Positions 1 through 11,465 of a stretch of DNA of 64,000 nt are shown here, one piece after another (the first letter of the stretch is position 1; the number at the start of each line of letters is the position of its first letter). Location: contig CM070876.1 of the NCBI GenBank assembly GCA_036365515.1, positions 133,434,394-133,498,393 of the forward strand. Reading direction: 5' to 3'. The position numbers and the translations under genes are program-made. Origin of the DNA: Torymus aiolomorphi. Taxonomy: Eukaryota > Arthropoda > Insecta > Hymenoptera > Torymidae. Below the pieces are notes generated by a model. The model searched no databases. It saw only the letters and a list, made by a program, of their open reading frames with translations, and had not been told where the DNA came from.

Positions 1-42
1 TTATTTATAATGTACTTTTACTCTTAAAAAGTTGTGAAATCT

Positions 43-647
43 CCCACATAGCACTGAATATTTAAGGAATATTCCCTCAATATTTATTTGCCATTTTCGC
101 TATTTTCGCTAATATTCCCTCACCGTTCATAAACATGGGAGAAACTTCGAGGGAATATTCCTGCAAACCAAAATGACCGTTTTTCCATTCGAAATTTTTT
201 AATTCGAATATTTCATTTCAATATTGTAGAAATATTCCTGTAATATTATTGGAAATATTCCTACAAGGTTATATAATAATGAGAAAAGTTAATTTATTTA
301 AAAATAGAAAATGACACATATAAGCATAGAAATGACCCCTTTGGGTGTTTTTATACGTATGATAACACCAAATGGGGTCATTTCTCTGCGTATAAGTGTC
401 ATTTTTTATTTTTAAATAAATTAACTTTTCTCATTATTATATAACCTTGTAGGAATATTTCCAATAATATTGTAGGAATATTTCTACAATATTGAAATGA
501 AATATTCGAATTAAAAAATTTCGAATGGAAAAACGGTCATTTTGGTTTGCAGGAATATTCCCTCAAGGTTTCTCCCATGTTTATGAACGTTGAGGGAATA
601 TTAGCGAAAATAGCGAAAATGGCAAATAAATCTTGAGGGAATATTCC
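43..647. mobile_element. Hairpin MITE, main part (628 bp with its displaced right end)
   Basis: The segment is a near-perfect inverted repeat centred near 335-350. The left arm starts CCCACATAGCACTGAATA. The right arm mirrors it up to 647, and its last 23 bp lie at 21,049-21,071 because a Copia element inserted in between. No coding capacity is visible. The flanking repeat (gttgtgaaatct before, ctctctaaaa after) suggests a 2-bp CT target duplication, but this is weak. Such elements are non-autonomous DNA transposons, and a transcript across it would fold into a roughly 300-bp duplex. Confidence 0.85.
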
Positions 648-873
648 TGTTAATATTTGAGGTATGGAGATGGGACACAGGGCTTCTTTACTTTATTAAC
701 TCCCGACTTCTCTTTGGTACAGCTCTCTCTCTCTCTACAACCGCTCTCTGCGGAGGATGACGGACGAGTGAGCGCTCCCGCTCGCTCTCGCTAGCTCGCT
801 TGCTCTTAACCGCGTGATGGCGCTGCGCGTGCATCTCCAATCTCACTTATATAAATGTACTCATATTCTAACA
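648..873 (-). repeat. Copia 3' LTR
   Basis: It matches the other LTR (20,785-21,043) almost throughout but lacks about 33 bp after the GGGCTTCTT block. It starts TG and ends CA. A short purine tract lies just inside it on the minus strand (AAGGAGGCG, 874-882) and would prime plus-strand synthesis. Confidence 0.9.
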
Positions 874-913
874 CGCCTCCTTACATTTATATTTCTCGCA
901 ATTATAATAGTCT

Positions 914-1984
914 TCAAATTAAATTTAATAAACTTCTCAATTTTTCAAATCTTACTCGCCCTAGAGCCTTTGTCAATATATCTGCTATATTTTTCTCTGA
1001 ACTAACTTTCACAATATCAATCAAACCCATTTCATAATTTTCATTAACAAAATGATAATGTACTTCAATGTACTTTGATTTCTTTGTAAAATTACCATAT
1101 TTAGCAATACTCACAGCGCCTGAATTATCCTCATTTATCGGTTTCTTAATTTCTACATTAAAGCTACTTAACAAATCTTTAATTAATAAAATTTCGCTTA
1201 CTGCTTCTGACAGTGCTACATATTCTGCAGCTGTCGAAGACTTCGTCACGCTTCCCTGTTTCCTCGATTTCCAATGAATCACGTTTTCATACAATTTTGC
1301 AACATACCCAGTTGTCGATTTCCTATCTACGCTATCACCTGCCCAGTCTGCATCAACATAGTATTCAAGAACATCTACTTTATCATTTTTCATATATCTT
1401 AATTTTATATCTTTAGTTAAATACAGGTACTTTAAAACTCTTAAAGCGTATTTGTAATGTGATTCATTGTAACAATTCTGAAATCTACTTAAGTAATTAA
1501 CGCTATAACTTATATCTAATCTAGTCCCTGAACTAATATACAAAAGTGCTCCTATCAAATTTCTGTACTTTATTTTCTCATTTGTTTCTTCCGCAGGTTC
1601 TAACTTTAAATTCTGTTCCATTGGCGTTTCATATAATTTAGCTTCTTTAATCTGATATTTTCTAGCTAGTGATTCAATATACTTTTCTTGATCTAAAAAC
1701 ATCTCATTTTTCTTTTCATCATATTCAATATTAATTCCTAAATACGTACTAACTTTACCTAAATCTTTCATTTGAAATCTTTCTTTTAACATACCTTTTA
1801 TCAAATTCAAATTTTGTTTATTTTTACAACAAATCAAGAGGTCGTCTACAAATATAATTAAATAAATAATCTCGTCTTTACCTCTCAAAGTATACAAACA
1901 GTAATCGTGTTCACTTCTTACAAAACCTAAAGAACTTAAATAATTATCAAGACACTCATACCAAGCTCTCGGACTCTCACGCAA
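914..1984 (-). pseudogene. pol: Copia pol, C-terminal RT and RNase H
   Basis: This reading frame of about 356 codons carries the second half of a Copia reverse transcriptase. The catalytic FVDD box lies near residue 45 (IIFVDDLLICC). It is followed by the Copia RNase H with DADWAGD and the KSTTGYV and SSTAAEYVAL blocks, and ends with the typical NIADILTKAL tail. The upstream part continues in a different frame across about 1,985, where one base appears to be missing. It acts, if at all, in cytoplasmic virus-like particles to copy element RNA. Confidence 0.93.
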
Positions 1985-3000
1985 CCATACAATGCTTTAT
2001 TTAATTTACACACTTTCTCAGTTCCATCCTCATAGCCTTCAGGCTGTTTAACAAATACTCTCGATTTAACCTTACCATTTAAAAACGCTGTCTCAACGTC
2101 CATTTGCTCGACTAACAATCCGTTTTGGCAACAATACGATAACAATACTTTTAACGTTTGTGTTTTCGCTACAGGTGAATAAATATCGTCTAATACATCT
2201 GTTTGTTGGTATCCTCGTACTACAATTCTCGCTTTATACATATTTTCGCTTTTCTTAGTATAGACCCACTTTAAGTCTAATACCTTTTCGTTCTTAGGTT
2301 TTTCAACTAATTGCCAAGTTTTATTTTTCTTTAAACTATTCATCTCTTTATTCATAGCATCTTGCCAAAATCTAGACTCATGACTTTCAATAGCCTCTTT
2401 AAAGTTTACTGGACTATCGGCACTACAATAATTTACATATATAGAACCACTGTACACATAACTATCATCAAATCTACTAGGCTTTTTAATCGTTCTTTGT
2501 GACCTTCTTAAATCAGGTACTTCTTTTTCAACATTTTCTAAATTTTCATTAAACCCTTGTTTACAGTTTTCATTTTCATTTTCATTTATAGCTTGTGTTT
2601 CCGAATTAGTTTTACTTCCCCTACTTGACTCGAGAGTCGAAGTAGGCGGAAGGATTAAGTCATTATTGTTTCCATTTCCTTCATCAATATCATCAAATCC
2701 AATGCATTTTATATCTTCTTCTATAACATCAACGTGTCTAGCAACAATGACTCTCTTTCCTATCAAAACTCTGTAACCTACTACATCATAACCTATCAAA
2801 ATTCCTAAATCAGCTTTTTTATCCCATTTCGAATTTCTTTTACTCTCAGGTACTCTAACAAATACTTTACTCCCGTATAATTTCAAATACTTTGCATCTG
2901 GTTTTTCATTGAAAAATATCTCATAAGGAGATTTGTTTTTTACTAATGTGTTTGCAATTGTTCTATTCTTAAGATATGCCGCGGCACAAACTACTTCTGG
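1936..3000 (-). pseudogene. pol: Copia pol, integrase C-terminus and N-terminal RT
   Basis: It is in the same frame as the integrase piece to its right but separated from it by an in-frame TAG (codon at 3,001-3,003). It contains the YLKNRTI and PYEIFF integrase tail, an acidic/Asn-rich linker, and the RT fingers (DLKWVYTKK, KARIVVRGYQQ). The first catalytic aspartate box VEQMDVETAFLNG and the QPEGYED block follow. The frame is lost near 1,985, just after the KALYG box. The domain order and family assignment are clear; the protein is not intact. Confidence 0.92.
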
Positions 3001-3449
3001 CTAGTACCTTTTTTCTAATTTAGATTTTGCTAATAAGCACCTAGCACTGTCCATAATCGTCCTATTGTACCTCTCAGCGGTACCATTTAACTCGTGTACA
3101 TAAGGTGGACATGGTTCTACCTCGATTCCCTTATTTCTAAATAATCTATACATATCTCTATTCAAATATTCAGTGCCATTATCACATCTTAGTTTCTTAA
3201 TTTTCTTTCCTGTCTTATTCTCAACTAAATTTATGTATTCAATAAATTTGTCATATACTTCATTCTTTGTCTTAATCGGATAAATTTTACCTACTTTACT
3301 AAAGTCATCAACAAACGTTAAAAAATATTTTTCCCCTTTATAACCTTCAGAGTGTGGCCCATTTAAATCTGTATGTACTATCTCTAAAATATCTTTCGCT
3401 CTTTTCCTGTTATTTTCAAAGGGAATGTTATGCATTTTATTCATAATAC
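3001..3449 (-). pseudogene. pol: Copia integrase core, cut by the Gypsy insertion
   Basis: The catalytic triad is visible: Asp in IVHTDLNGP, Asp in LRCDNGTEY, Glu in LNGTAERYNRT. The N-terminal part (pre-integrase zinc-binding region) is displaced to 19,045 onwards. The nested element entered just before the KMHNIPF box. The open frame seems to run rightward to 3,525, but beyond 3,449 that is Gypsy LTR sequence. It ends in a TAG at 3,001 where the family usually has Trp. Confidence 0.93.
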
Positions 3450-6400
3450 TGTTACGATATAAACGGATCTCATATCTTAACACTTCCTTTGACCTACTAA
3501 CTTCTTGTTCTGTTACCTGCGTCAAAGAGAGTTTCTGATTGGATGACGTTCACAAGGCATCCGTCCGCCTTGCTCTCACGAGGACCTCTCGTTCTCAGCT
3601 TATTCGTCACACGCCCCCATAAGCGTGCGATATAGGGGATAGTTCAGTGAAGCGATTGTGTCCAACAAAATTCCGAAGATTAGAAGGATTAGGGTATGAT
3701 TGTAGGGCTACTCGACTGAACAATAAAAATTAACAGACCTGTGAAATTATTTCAAGTTCTTATCCCTTTATTATAATCATTTATACAATCCAAAAATGAT
3801 AACTAAAACTAAACCCTAATTCCTCATAGGAGTTCGGCAATTCCCGTCTTACGCCTATGTAAACGCGCCTTAAGGTTCAAGAAAACGCGGGAGCGCGGAG
3901 AGTCTACTTAACTAATGATTATATCCCGGGATCCTTCTTCTGAAATACACTAAAGCCCCGTTGCAGAAATGATGACACGTTAACCCCCTATTGGGGACAC
4001 CGCAGTAGAGAATCACGAAGTGTGATGATACCCGTTATTACTTATTTGTGTAAGCGTGGATATATAAGAGCCTGTCTCGTGGCGTGAAGTATAAACTAGA
4101 CTGTCTAAACGTTAACTACTATAATTTAGACCAAGCGCGACCCTAATACTATGTCCCTATGTGAACGCACCTTGATGTCGGAGAGGCGGCGCAGCACCGT
4201 CGTATAGTCGCATATGTCGCGGGTGGCGCGCGGCCTTCTATGTAGAGCTATAGTCGCAGGCAAAAGCAGCAGAACAGCCGTCTTGCTCCCGCGGCAGCCG
4301 AACGACGACGCTGGACACCCGGGTGGCACGAGGAGGGTGTTGTCCGAGGGAACGGAAAGGGGTGGAAAACCGCAAGATATTCGATACCTGGCTGAGCGGA
4401 TCCCTGCGGCGAAGATATCTCCGATGTCAGTTAAGTGCCTCCTTTTTGATGGTTATTTATTAGTTGAAAATCCCAACAAGAAGGACTGAGTACTCTGTGT
4501 GATGTTGTTTTTCCTTTGATTTCTTCTAGTTACAGCAGAGAGGAAATCTGAAGGTGCGGGTCAAGGGCCAGAGGACTCCTTCCACCCAGTGTATTGCTTC
4601 AGCTGTAGTGTATTTGTATTTATGCGCCTACATATGGGTATGCATAGTGAGGCGTACTGCTGTGTTTATATATATATAATGTGAGTGTGGATATATGCAT
4701 CTAGATTCTAATCTACTTGATGCTTCACTGCACTGTGTGTTTAAAACCTGTGTGGCTCCATCGGATCAGGCTGCGTTGCTATGATGTTCCCATGTGCTCC
4801 GCTGTCGTGCTACACTCACCAGTATCTGCGGAGGGGATGATGCTAGGTGTCGATTAAGGAAAGGCGGAGGGTTGACTGACACTCCTTCGAGCGCCGACTC
4901 TTGTCGAAGAATCTGAACTCCTATAGGGCGAGGAAAGAGAAGGTACAAGGGGAAGCAGGACAGTTGAGGATGTCACCTGGCCTTCGTCCACCACTACAGG
5001 GAGCAAGACCGCAATTCCCTGCTTATTGCAGGGAGGTGAGTCAAAAAAAAGAAAACCTGGATATTAATTGTATGCGTACAAGCGGCTAACATCAGTTCAC
5101 GGGTACCTACGCACTTATGAGTACATGCATGGTATACCTCTCACTGATGGTATATGCATGTAATGACTATTTTACTATGCGACTTAGAGCTGAGGCTTAT
5201 TTGGCGTACATACAAGGTATTATATTGATAAGCGAGATATCGATATTTATGATGAACTTTATGATAATATAAATAATAAAAAGTAAAAAAAATATATAAT
5301 AATAAAAAGTAAAAGAAAAGTGAAAAAAAAGGAAAAGGGAAATTTTTGCACTTATGCCGGGTAGATGATCCTAAGTCTTATTTGTTTATTTATTATCCTA
5401 TTGATTCTAGGGGTGCAGCTAGAGAAGAGGAAAAGGGAAAAGGGAAAAAAAGGGAGACGTAGAGAGGGCTCCGTCACAAGCTCCCCAGCGACCTACTCGA
5501 AGGAGCTTCTACTACAAAAAGTGATCTGGTAGAGGTGCTTCCCCTGTCGAATAGCACTTCCGAGTTCAATGAATCGCCTTTGGTATCTGGTACGAGCCCT
5601 GGAATGGAACAACTAACAGCCTTATATTCTTTAACCAGCTGACGGATGAGACTAGGAACCAACAACTCTGATTTGAGGACTAGTTAGTTATTCTCGCTTC
5701 AAGGACTCGGGATTCCTCAATAAAACCCCTTTTATTGCGGCAAGGGTAACACTCGCGGCCTACACACATACACAAATCTCTACCGCGCGCTAGTTCACAA
5801 CTTTGTTCGGAGAAGTCTATACCTTAAGGAAACAGTAATATGATACGAAAGGCAACTTACTTTGTGTAAATGGTGAATCACTCTAGTGGTGTTTCTCGTT
5901 GATAGTCCGAGTTCGGTAGGATCTGCGTGCGATTTGTATTTGCGTGTAGTAATATTCGCCGTATTATAATGCGTTATACTATGGTGGAATTTTTAAAACA
6001 AAACTGATGATCCGGGTTTTTTAATAATGTAGAAACATGTGCGAATAAAAAGAAAACTGTAAAAAAAAATAGTTTTGGCCACTGCGACTCTTTCAACGTA
6101 TATATAAAACTGGTTCTGGTACACTTCGCTTAGTCTAACCGTGAAGGCTGCTACTTTCTGACTGCCGAGTTGGCGTCGCATCGTCGAGCTGCCCGTCGCC
6201 TTGCCACCTAATTGTCCTCGCTTTCTCTCTCGCACCCACGCACCATATGCCCCTTGACGACAATGTCGCACCGCTGTGCGACGCTTATCGCCGCTAAGGG
6301 GTGTCTTATTACTCGGCGCGTGTAGGAATGCGATTTTCGGCTACGAGGGGAGAGTGCTGCGTGGACGCAACTTGTTGCAGCTTTGGGCGATAAGCTCTTA

Positions 6401-6532
6401 ACTAGTATCGCGTATACAAATTTTAAAATTTTACTGCGGGGAAAATATATGTTCCAATGAAAATCATTGTACTCATTATAATCTTAACCAATTAAAGAAA
6501 AAAAGGTAAAGCCAAAAAGTTGTCACGTAACA
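3450..6532 (-). repeat. Errantivirus-like 3' LTR (3,083 bp)
   Basis: It is the partner of 15,901-19,039. The two agree almost everywhere compared by eye. Differences include a longer (TA)n at about 17,120-17,153 in the other copy, about 30 bp present only there near 18,374, and scattered substitutions. The first 33 bp form a hairpin (TGTTACGATAT, spacer, ATATC(t/g)TAACA). A purine tract AAGGAGAGGG adjoins its inner edge on the minus strand (6,533-6,542). No convincing gene is seen inside. Confidence 0.92.
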
Positions 6533-6987
6533 CCCTCTCCTTGTGGAACGTTTGCCGCCCACGGAGAACTTGAGTCATAGGAAAAATGCTGATCCACTGG
6601 AAGCGCTGCGCCTGGTCGTGTCTCGAAGAAGAAGGAGAGTCTGGAAAGTCCTACTCGTCGATCCCATGGTAGCTGACAGAATATTCGATTCCTATCGAAT
6701 TTAAGGTTGTCTTTCTTGTTCGGAACCTTCCGGACTTCGGATCGCATTTTCGGGTCAGGGCTCCCGAGTCGTGACGTTTCTTCAATGTCTTCGGTTGCAA
6801 GTACAATGGGTGTGTTCTTTGTCAGGGTCAGAGAGGGTTTCGGTGACCTCGTTTTTTATTCGAGTGGAGATAGTTTTTTCCATCCGTTGTAGTTGGATCA
6901 AGACCGTATTCAGAACTGAATCCATGCTAGAGAGGAAAGTCCACTATGGAATGCTCTGTAACCGAGGGGAACCGGGATGATTAGTAT
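6533..6987 (-). other. Errantivirus-like 3' untranslated region
   Basis: These 455 bases lie between the env stop and the 3' LTR. Apart from the polypurine tract at the LTR edge nothing recognisable is seen. Confidence 0.6.
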
Positions 6988-7527
6988 TTATTCGGTGTCG
7001 ATGGTTGTGATGGGACATGAGGAGATGGATATTGGGACGGGGCTCTTAAGGTTTTCTGCGGAACGTTGTCCCGTTCCGGATCCCTGCATCTCAATGTCAT
7101 ACCCCCGGATAATAGGTTTGGACGTGGAGCGCCGGTTCCGCTTGAAGGGAAAAATTCGTGCGACGAGGTACAAAACGGCGCAGATTATGAAAACTCCCTG
7201 GACTCCCAGCCCGCTATAGATCAAGTTGTTGGTGAAGGAAGTAGCCCGCTTGTGTCGGCCAACTTCTTGGAGTTGTGCCATGATGCTTCTCAATGATTCC
7301 TTTCTGTCGCCCCAAGACGGTAGATGACTTAAGGCTTCTTGGGTTAGTGTTGCCTCGCTGGTGGAGGAATTGTCCCGTAACTGAAAATTCGGTAGGAGGT
7401 CCGTCACGTTCAGTCCAAAATCTGGGTCGTATATATATTGGGTCCTGGAGGTCCTGACGCTATTAGGAATTAAGGTCAGGTGCGGAGTACGTCCCATGCA
7501 TCCCTCGGCCAGTCTTAGTATCCCCAC
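6988..7527 (-). pseudogene. env: Env C-terminal part with membrane anchor
   Basis: This frame of about 179 codons holds the ectodomain end and one strong hydrophobic helix about two-thirds of the way along (around GVFIICAVLYLVA), followed by a basic stop-transfer stretch and a short cytoplasmic tail. That is the expected membrane anchor of an insect retroviral envelope. It joins the preceding env piece (7,463-7,762) by a frame change in the C-rich run at 7,522-7,530 (plus-strand view). It is assigned by position and topology rather than by strong residue identity. Confidence 0.75.
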
Positions 7528-8220
7528 CCCTGGAGGTTAACATTTTTGTAGACTTCCCTCGACACCAGACCTGTATGGTCTCAGTCTCGATGGTGGAAAA
7601 TAACCAGGTGCCGTCGGTTTCTAGATAGCGCCATTGCGTCGTGGTTTCCGGTCTCATGACGATGTTGCACAAGGAGAGGGATGCCTTCGTGGGATTGGTT
7701 AACATTTCGATCTCGCATTCCTTATGCCCCCGGCGGTGTAGACGGCTCCTTGAGTGGGGCACATGTACCCATAGTGAGAGTCGAGGCAGTCCTTCAGCTG
7801 ATGTTGATGGATCTTGAGGTAGGTCCTTTGATCTTTGCTAAGAATCATATACTCATATTCGGGGACGATACAGGCGGACCCTAGAGGATGCCCCGGAACG
7901 TTTTGAGGTATGGCGACGGGGTGTAGTCTGTATAAATCATAAGAAGTCCTATCCGTGAGCGGGAGGCTTAACCTTGCCAGAACCCTCCCTGAGTGGTATA
8001 TAGCATCTATGGAGGCAATTCGAGCGATTTCCTCGGCTCGGATGTGTTGAGTAGGGATTGGGAGATCCAGATTGTCGTCTAATTGCCGAATATCGCTCGC
8101 GATACTCTGAATAGTGTCCCTCCTTAACAGCCGGGGATGTATTCTTCGTTCCATCAGGTTGTTAAGGATGGCTAACAATTCTCGGTTGCAATAAATGAGA
8201 TGGTCCATCTTGGCCTCGGT
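7463..8220 (-). pseudogene. env: Env middle part, two frames
   Basis: One frame runs 8,208-7,699 directly after an in-frame TAA at 8,221-8,223. It then continues in another frame 7,762-7,463. The change of frame falls at the five-base run 7,727-7,731. Cys-containing ectodomain sequence (CDSHYGYMCP and later cysteines) passes smoothly across the shift, so the pieces belong to one gene. No separate function is suggested. Confidence 0.72.
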
Positions 8221-8973
8221 TTATCGTGCGAACGCGTTTAGTTCCCATAAGAACTGGTTCTTCTCGAAATCTCTAGTGAGGTTATTCACCTTGTCTCGCA
8301 TCTGGACTTCCATTGCTTTTACTAGGGCTTGATGAGATGCTGTCATGTTATAAAGCTCTTCCAGCCCTGCCGCTAAGATGTGTGTTTTGTCCTCGGTGAG
8401 TTTCGTAAGTTTGGTTTGATCCTGGAAGAGTTGGTCGATGTTTTTGTTGATCAAGTCCGCGTCCTCCTCCGTGACGAGTCCGAATAGTCCTTTGCTCATA
8501 CTTCCGATTATTCCTAAAGGGGCCATCCTCCTGAATCGCATGTCTCTAAGAGGGGGGGGCGTGTTAGGTTCCCTGACGTTCATGCTTTCCGCTAGGATCC
8601 GAATCTCGTCATGCAAGTTCAGGAGCGTTTGGTGTTTTACGTCCATTAGTTCTTTGCTGAGGATGGTATGACATCTATGCGGGTCGAAATATGCTTCGCA
8701 CTTCTTGAGGTTGGCTGCGTAACTGTTAGAGGGTCGGTGGGTATTGATGAAGGCCGGTATGTCCAGATAGATAACGATCTTCCAGTCGTTTTTTCGTATC
8801 CGCACGGCTCGGGTCCGTTCATAATAGATCCCGGGATTGGTTCGAATCGGGGTGACATCGTAATAAGGGTCCGCAATGGCCAAAGTTCCCACCCCTAGGA
8901 AGAGGATTGCAGCAAGCAGTAGGTGCATAGTGAGGGAAAAAGCGCAAAAGCGTACTACCTGAAATTCATGCAA
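8221..8973 (-). pseudogene. env: Env N-terminal part: signal peptide, furin site, fusion peptide
   Basis: This piece of 250 codons begins with a hydrophobic signal peptide (about residues 15-33). It has a dibasic cleavage site RFRR near residue 149, followed at once by a Gly- and hydrophobic-rich fusion-peptide-like stretch and a coiled-coil-like helix. That arrangement is typical of insect errantivirus envelopes related to baculovirus F proteins (family knowledge). It starts 5 bp after the integrase stop. It ends at an in-frame TAA with the same frame open beyond, so the full gene is 6,988-8,973. Confidence 0.85.
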
Positions 8974-8978
8974 GGTGA

Positions 8979-11447
8979 TTAGTCAGAGGAGTCAGTAGGG
9001 GGGACGACTTTTAATTTATCCGTGTGTTTCCGAATTCTCTTCCCATTTGGGAGTTCGAGGATCACGTTGTTTCGTCCGAGAATTTCTACGATTTTCAGTG
9101 GCTTATTATAAAAACTGTCGAATTTTGAGGTACGGGGTTCCTTTAATACCCACACGTAATCACCGATCTTTCCCTTAAGGTTTTTAATTTTGAGATCATA
9201 CCGATCCTTGCTCCGTATTTTGTTCGCGATCTGCGTCTCACCCGCTACCCGCTTCAGTTCACCCAACCTGGTCACAAGGTCCTGCAGATACACATTGTAA
9301 GTGTGCAACTTCTCGTCGTTAGGTATGCGCATAGGGAACCTAGCCAGTTTGCCAAAAACGAGCTCGAACGGGGTAAAATTTGTTGCTGAGTGTACACTAG
9401 TATTGTAGGTGAACGTGGCAAACGGCGCGAGGTTGTCCCAGTCGTCGTACTTTTCGGAATACGTTCGAATAAAGTCGACCAATGGGGCGTGACTACGCTC
9501 CAGCGATCCATTAGTCTGAGGGTGGTACCCCGATGTAGTGAGGTGATGTATTTTGAAGATCCTCATTAGGCTGTCAAAAATTTCGGAGAGGAAACTGGTT
9601 CCTCTATCGGACAATATAGCTCGGGGGGCGCCGAATTTGCAGATGAGATGTTTGGCTAGAGTGTCCGCGATGGTTAGGGCCTTGATATTTGGCAGGGGTA
9701 TTGCGATCAGATATTTAGTGAGATTACACTGGATAGTTAACATGTGGCAATTCCCGCGCGGAGTGATCCTGAGTTTCCCCACGGTGTCAATGGAGATTTT
9801 GTCGAAGGCTTCGATCGGGGTGTCGGTGATGATCATAGGTTCTCGCGTTTTGATCCGTTCTATTTTCCTTTCTTGACAACTTGGGCACCGACGTACGTGA
9901 TCTAGAATATCATTGCGCATCCCCGGCCAATAATATCGCTCTCGGATCTTCTGGTACGTTTGGTTGATACCCTTGTGTCCTCCTACCAGGCTGTCGTGCA
10001 AGGTTTCGATGATCCGCTGTCGTTCTTCCTTGTCAGGCAACTCCACCTTTCCGTAACACATCACGACTTTAATCGGTGTTCCGCTGAAAATCTCCACGAG
10101 GGTCTCGGTGAGGAGTCCAGGGTCTAAGGTGTCGGTGAAGTCTCCTCTCCGGGATATCCTGATGCTGGGTAGGTTTTTCTTCAACAAGAGGTCTCGTAGG
10201 TTCTTCAAACTGCGTTTTAAACATTTTATGTCAATAGGGTCGTAATATCTCTCTTTGATTACGAGAGAGAAGATATTATGGTTCTTATAAGGAGTAGTAA
10301 TAATTTGCCCCAGTTTGGCTTTTTTTGATTTGAGATTCTTGAGGTCTAGAGCCCCGATGTCAGACAATAAGCGAGCAACGGGGTTATTTGTTTCGCAATC
10401 CTTGGCCAAAAAGTGGGCGTAATTGTCTCTCTTATAAGTGAGACACTGCCGTGAGATAATGACGTTGTTCTTAAGAGGTAGTGGTATGGCTGGTCGTTGC
10501 TCCTCTGATTCGCTAGGGCCTTCGGAGGGTGGCAATTTCCTTCCGTTGCTGCAGTCCGGATCGACGTATTGGTTCAGAGGCTGGTATTGCCCGAGCATAG
10601 ACATGAACAACCCCAAGGTGTCGATCGGCGGTTGAGGGAATTCTAAGTGTACGGGTTTAGACCCCTCCGCTTCTTCTCGGATATTCTCCAGCTGAGGGAA
10701 ACGGGGAATAGGTTTAAAACTCCCAGGGGGGTAGGGAGTGCTTCTGGCCGTTGGAAGGCCTGCTCTTACTTGGGGAGTTACCGATATGGCGCGCTGCACG
10801 GGTTGGCTGATCATAGAACCGTCGCGCTCTCGGTTGGGTTTTTCTGGGGCTGTGTCTGGGTTCGAGGAAGTAGCCGATTCGGGTTCGGTCGCGGTCGCGG
10901 CCGCGGCCCGTTGCACCAATTCAGTGATCCTTTGGGATAGAGCATTGTCGTTCTGCCCATCATATAGATCCAACTGGTCCAATACGCTGCGTGTGTGATC
11001 GTCAACAACGTCCCCTTCGGATAAGTGGGACGGGAGCTCGAGAGGAGGGATCTCATCGCCCTCTTTCTCTGTTCTCGTTTTCTCCGCCAGAATTCGGAGG
11101 CTCTCCTCAAACTTGCGGGCAGATTCCGCGACTTCCTCAGGACTGATGGTGACTTGTCCGGGAGAGAGATCGTCATCCACTTCAGAGGCGCTCTGCTCTG
11201 GTGCTGTAGCTTGGATCTCCACCTGCTCGTCGACTGGTGCAGAAGTATCCGCAGTGGCGTCCGTTTCGGATAATTCATTGGTGGTTTCTCTTGGTTCCTC
11301 TCCTTTCTCGTCGTTAAGCCTGATTCCGCTTCTTCGAGGATCATAGATCGGGGTTTTTGGTTCGTCGATTTCGCCGGATTCCCCCCCTCCTGAGGAGGAA
11401 ATGATCGATGAGTGCCGGCTAAACTGGGGTCCTATAGAGACATCCAC
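8979..11447 (-). CDS. pol: Gypsy pol: linker and integrase
   Basis: It is open for 822 codons. Residues 1-320 are acidic, Ser/Pro-rich and low in complexity. A conserved pre-integrase region follows (about 327-370). The zinc-binding HHCC has H484, H491, C521, C524, and the catalytic triad D554, D614, E650 has DD35E spacing. All metal-binding and catalytic residues are present. The first codon of the open stretch is GTG, and the frame is in phase with the RT/RNase H frame upstream, from which only one TAG separates it. It is therefore the C-terminal half of pol rather than an independent gene. Confidence 0.9.
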   Translation of the reverse strand: MDVSIGPQFSRHSSIISSSGGGESGEIDEPKTPIYDPRRSGIRLNDEKGEEPRETTNELSETDATADTSAPVDEQVEIQATAPEQSASEVDDDLSPGQVTISPEEVAESARKFEESLRILAEKTRTEKEGDEIPPLELPSHLSEGDVVDDHTRSVLDQLDLYDGQNDNALSQRITELVQRAAAATATEPESATSSNPDTAPEKPNRERDGSMISQPVQRAISVTPQVRAGLPTARSTPYPPGSFKPIPRFPQLENIREEAEGSKPVHLEFPQPPIDTLGLFMSMLGQYQPLNQYVDPDCSNGRKLPPSEGPSESEEQRPAIPLPLKNNVIISRQCLTYKRDNYAHFLAKDCETNNPVARLLSDIGALDLKNLKSKKAKLGQIITTPYKNHNIFSLVIKERYYDPIDIKCLKRSLKNLRDLLLKKNLPSIRISRRGDFTDTLDPGLLTETLVEIFSGTPIKVVMCYGKVELPDKEERQRIIETLHDSLVGGHKGINQTYQKIRERYYWPGMRNDILDHVRRCPSCQERKIERIKTREPMIITDTPIEAFDKISIDTVGKLRITPRGNCHMLTIQCNLTKYLIAIPLPNIKALTIADTLAKHLICKFGAPRAILSDRGTSFLSEIFDSLMRIFKIHHLTTSGYHPQTNGSLERSHAPLVDFIRTYSEKYDDWDNLAPFATFTYNTSVHSATNFTPFELVFGKLARFPMRIPNDEKLHTYNVYLQDLVTRLGELKRVAGETQIANKIRSKDRYDLKIKNLKGKIGDYVWVLKEPRTSKFDSFYNKPLKIVEILGRNNVILELPNGKRIRKHTDKLKVVPPTDSSD

Positions 11448-11465
11448 AGGGCGACAACTACCCTC

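Noticed and set aside
4214..4489. 91-codon ORF in the errantivirus-like LTR
   Set aside because: The other LTR has the frame broken by small indels and there is no recognisable domain.
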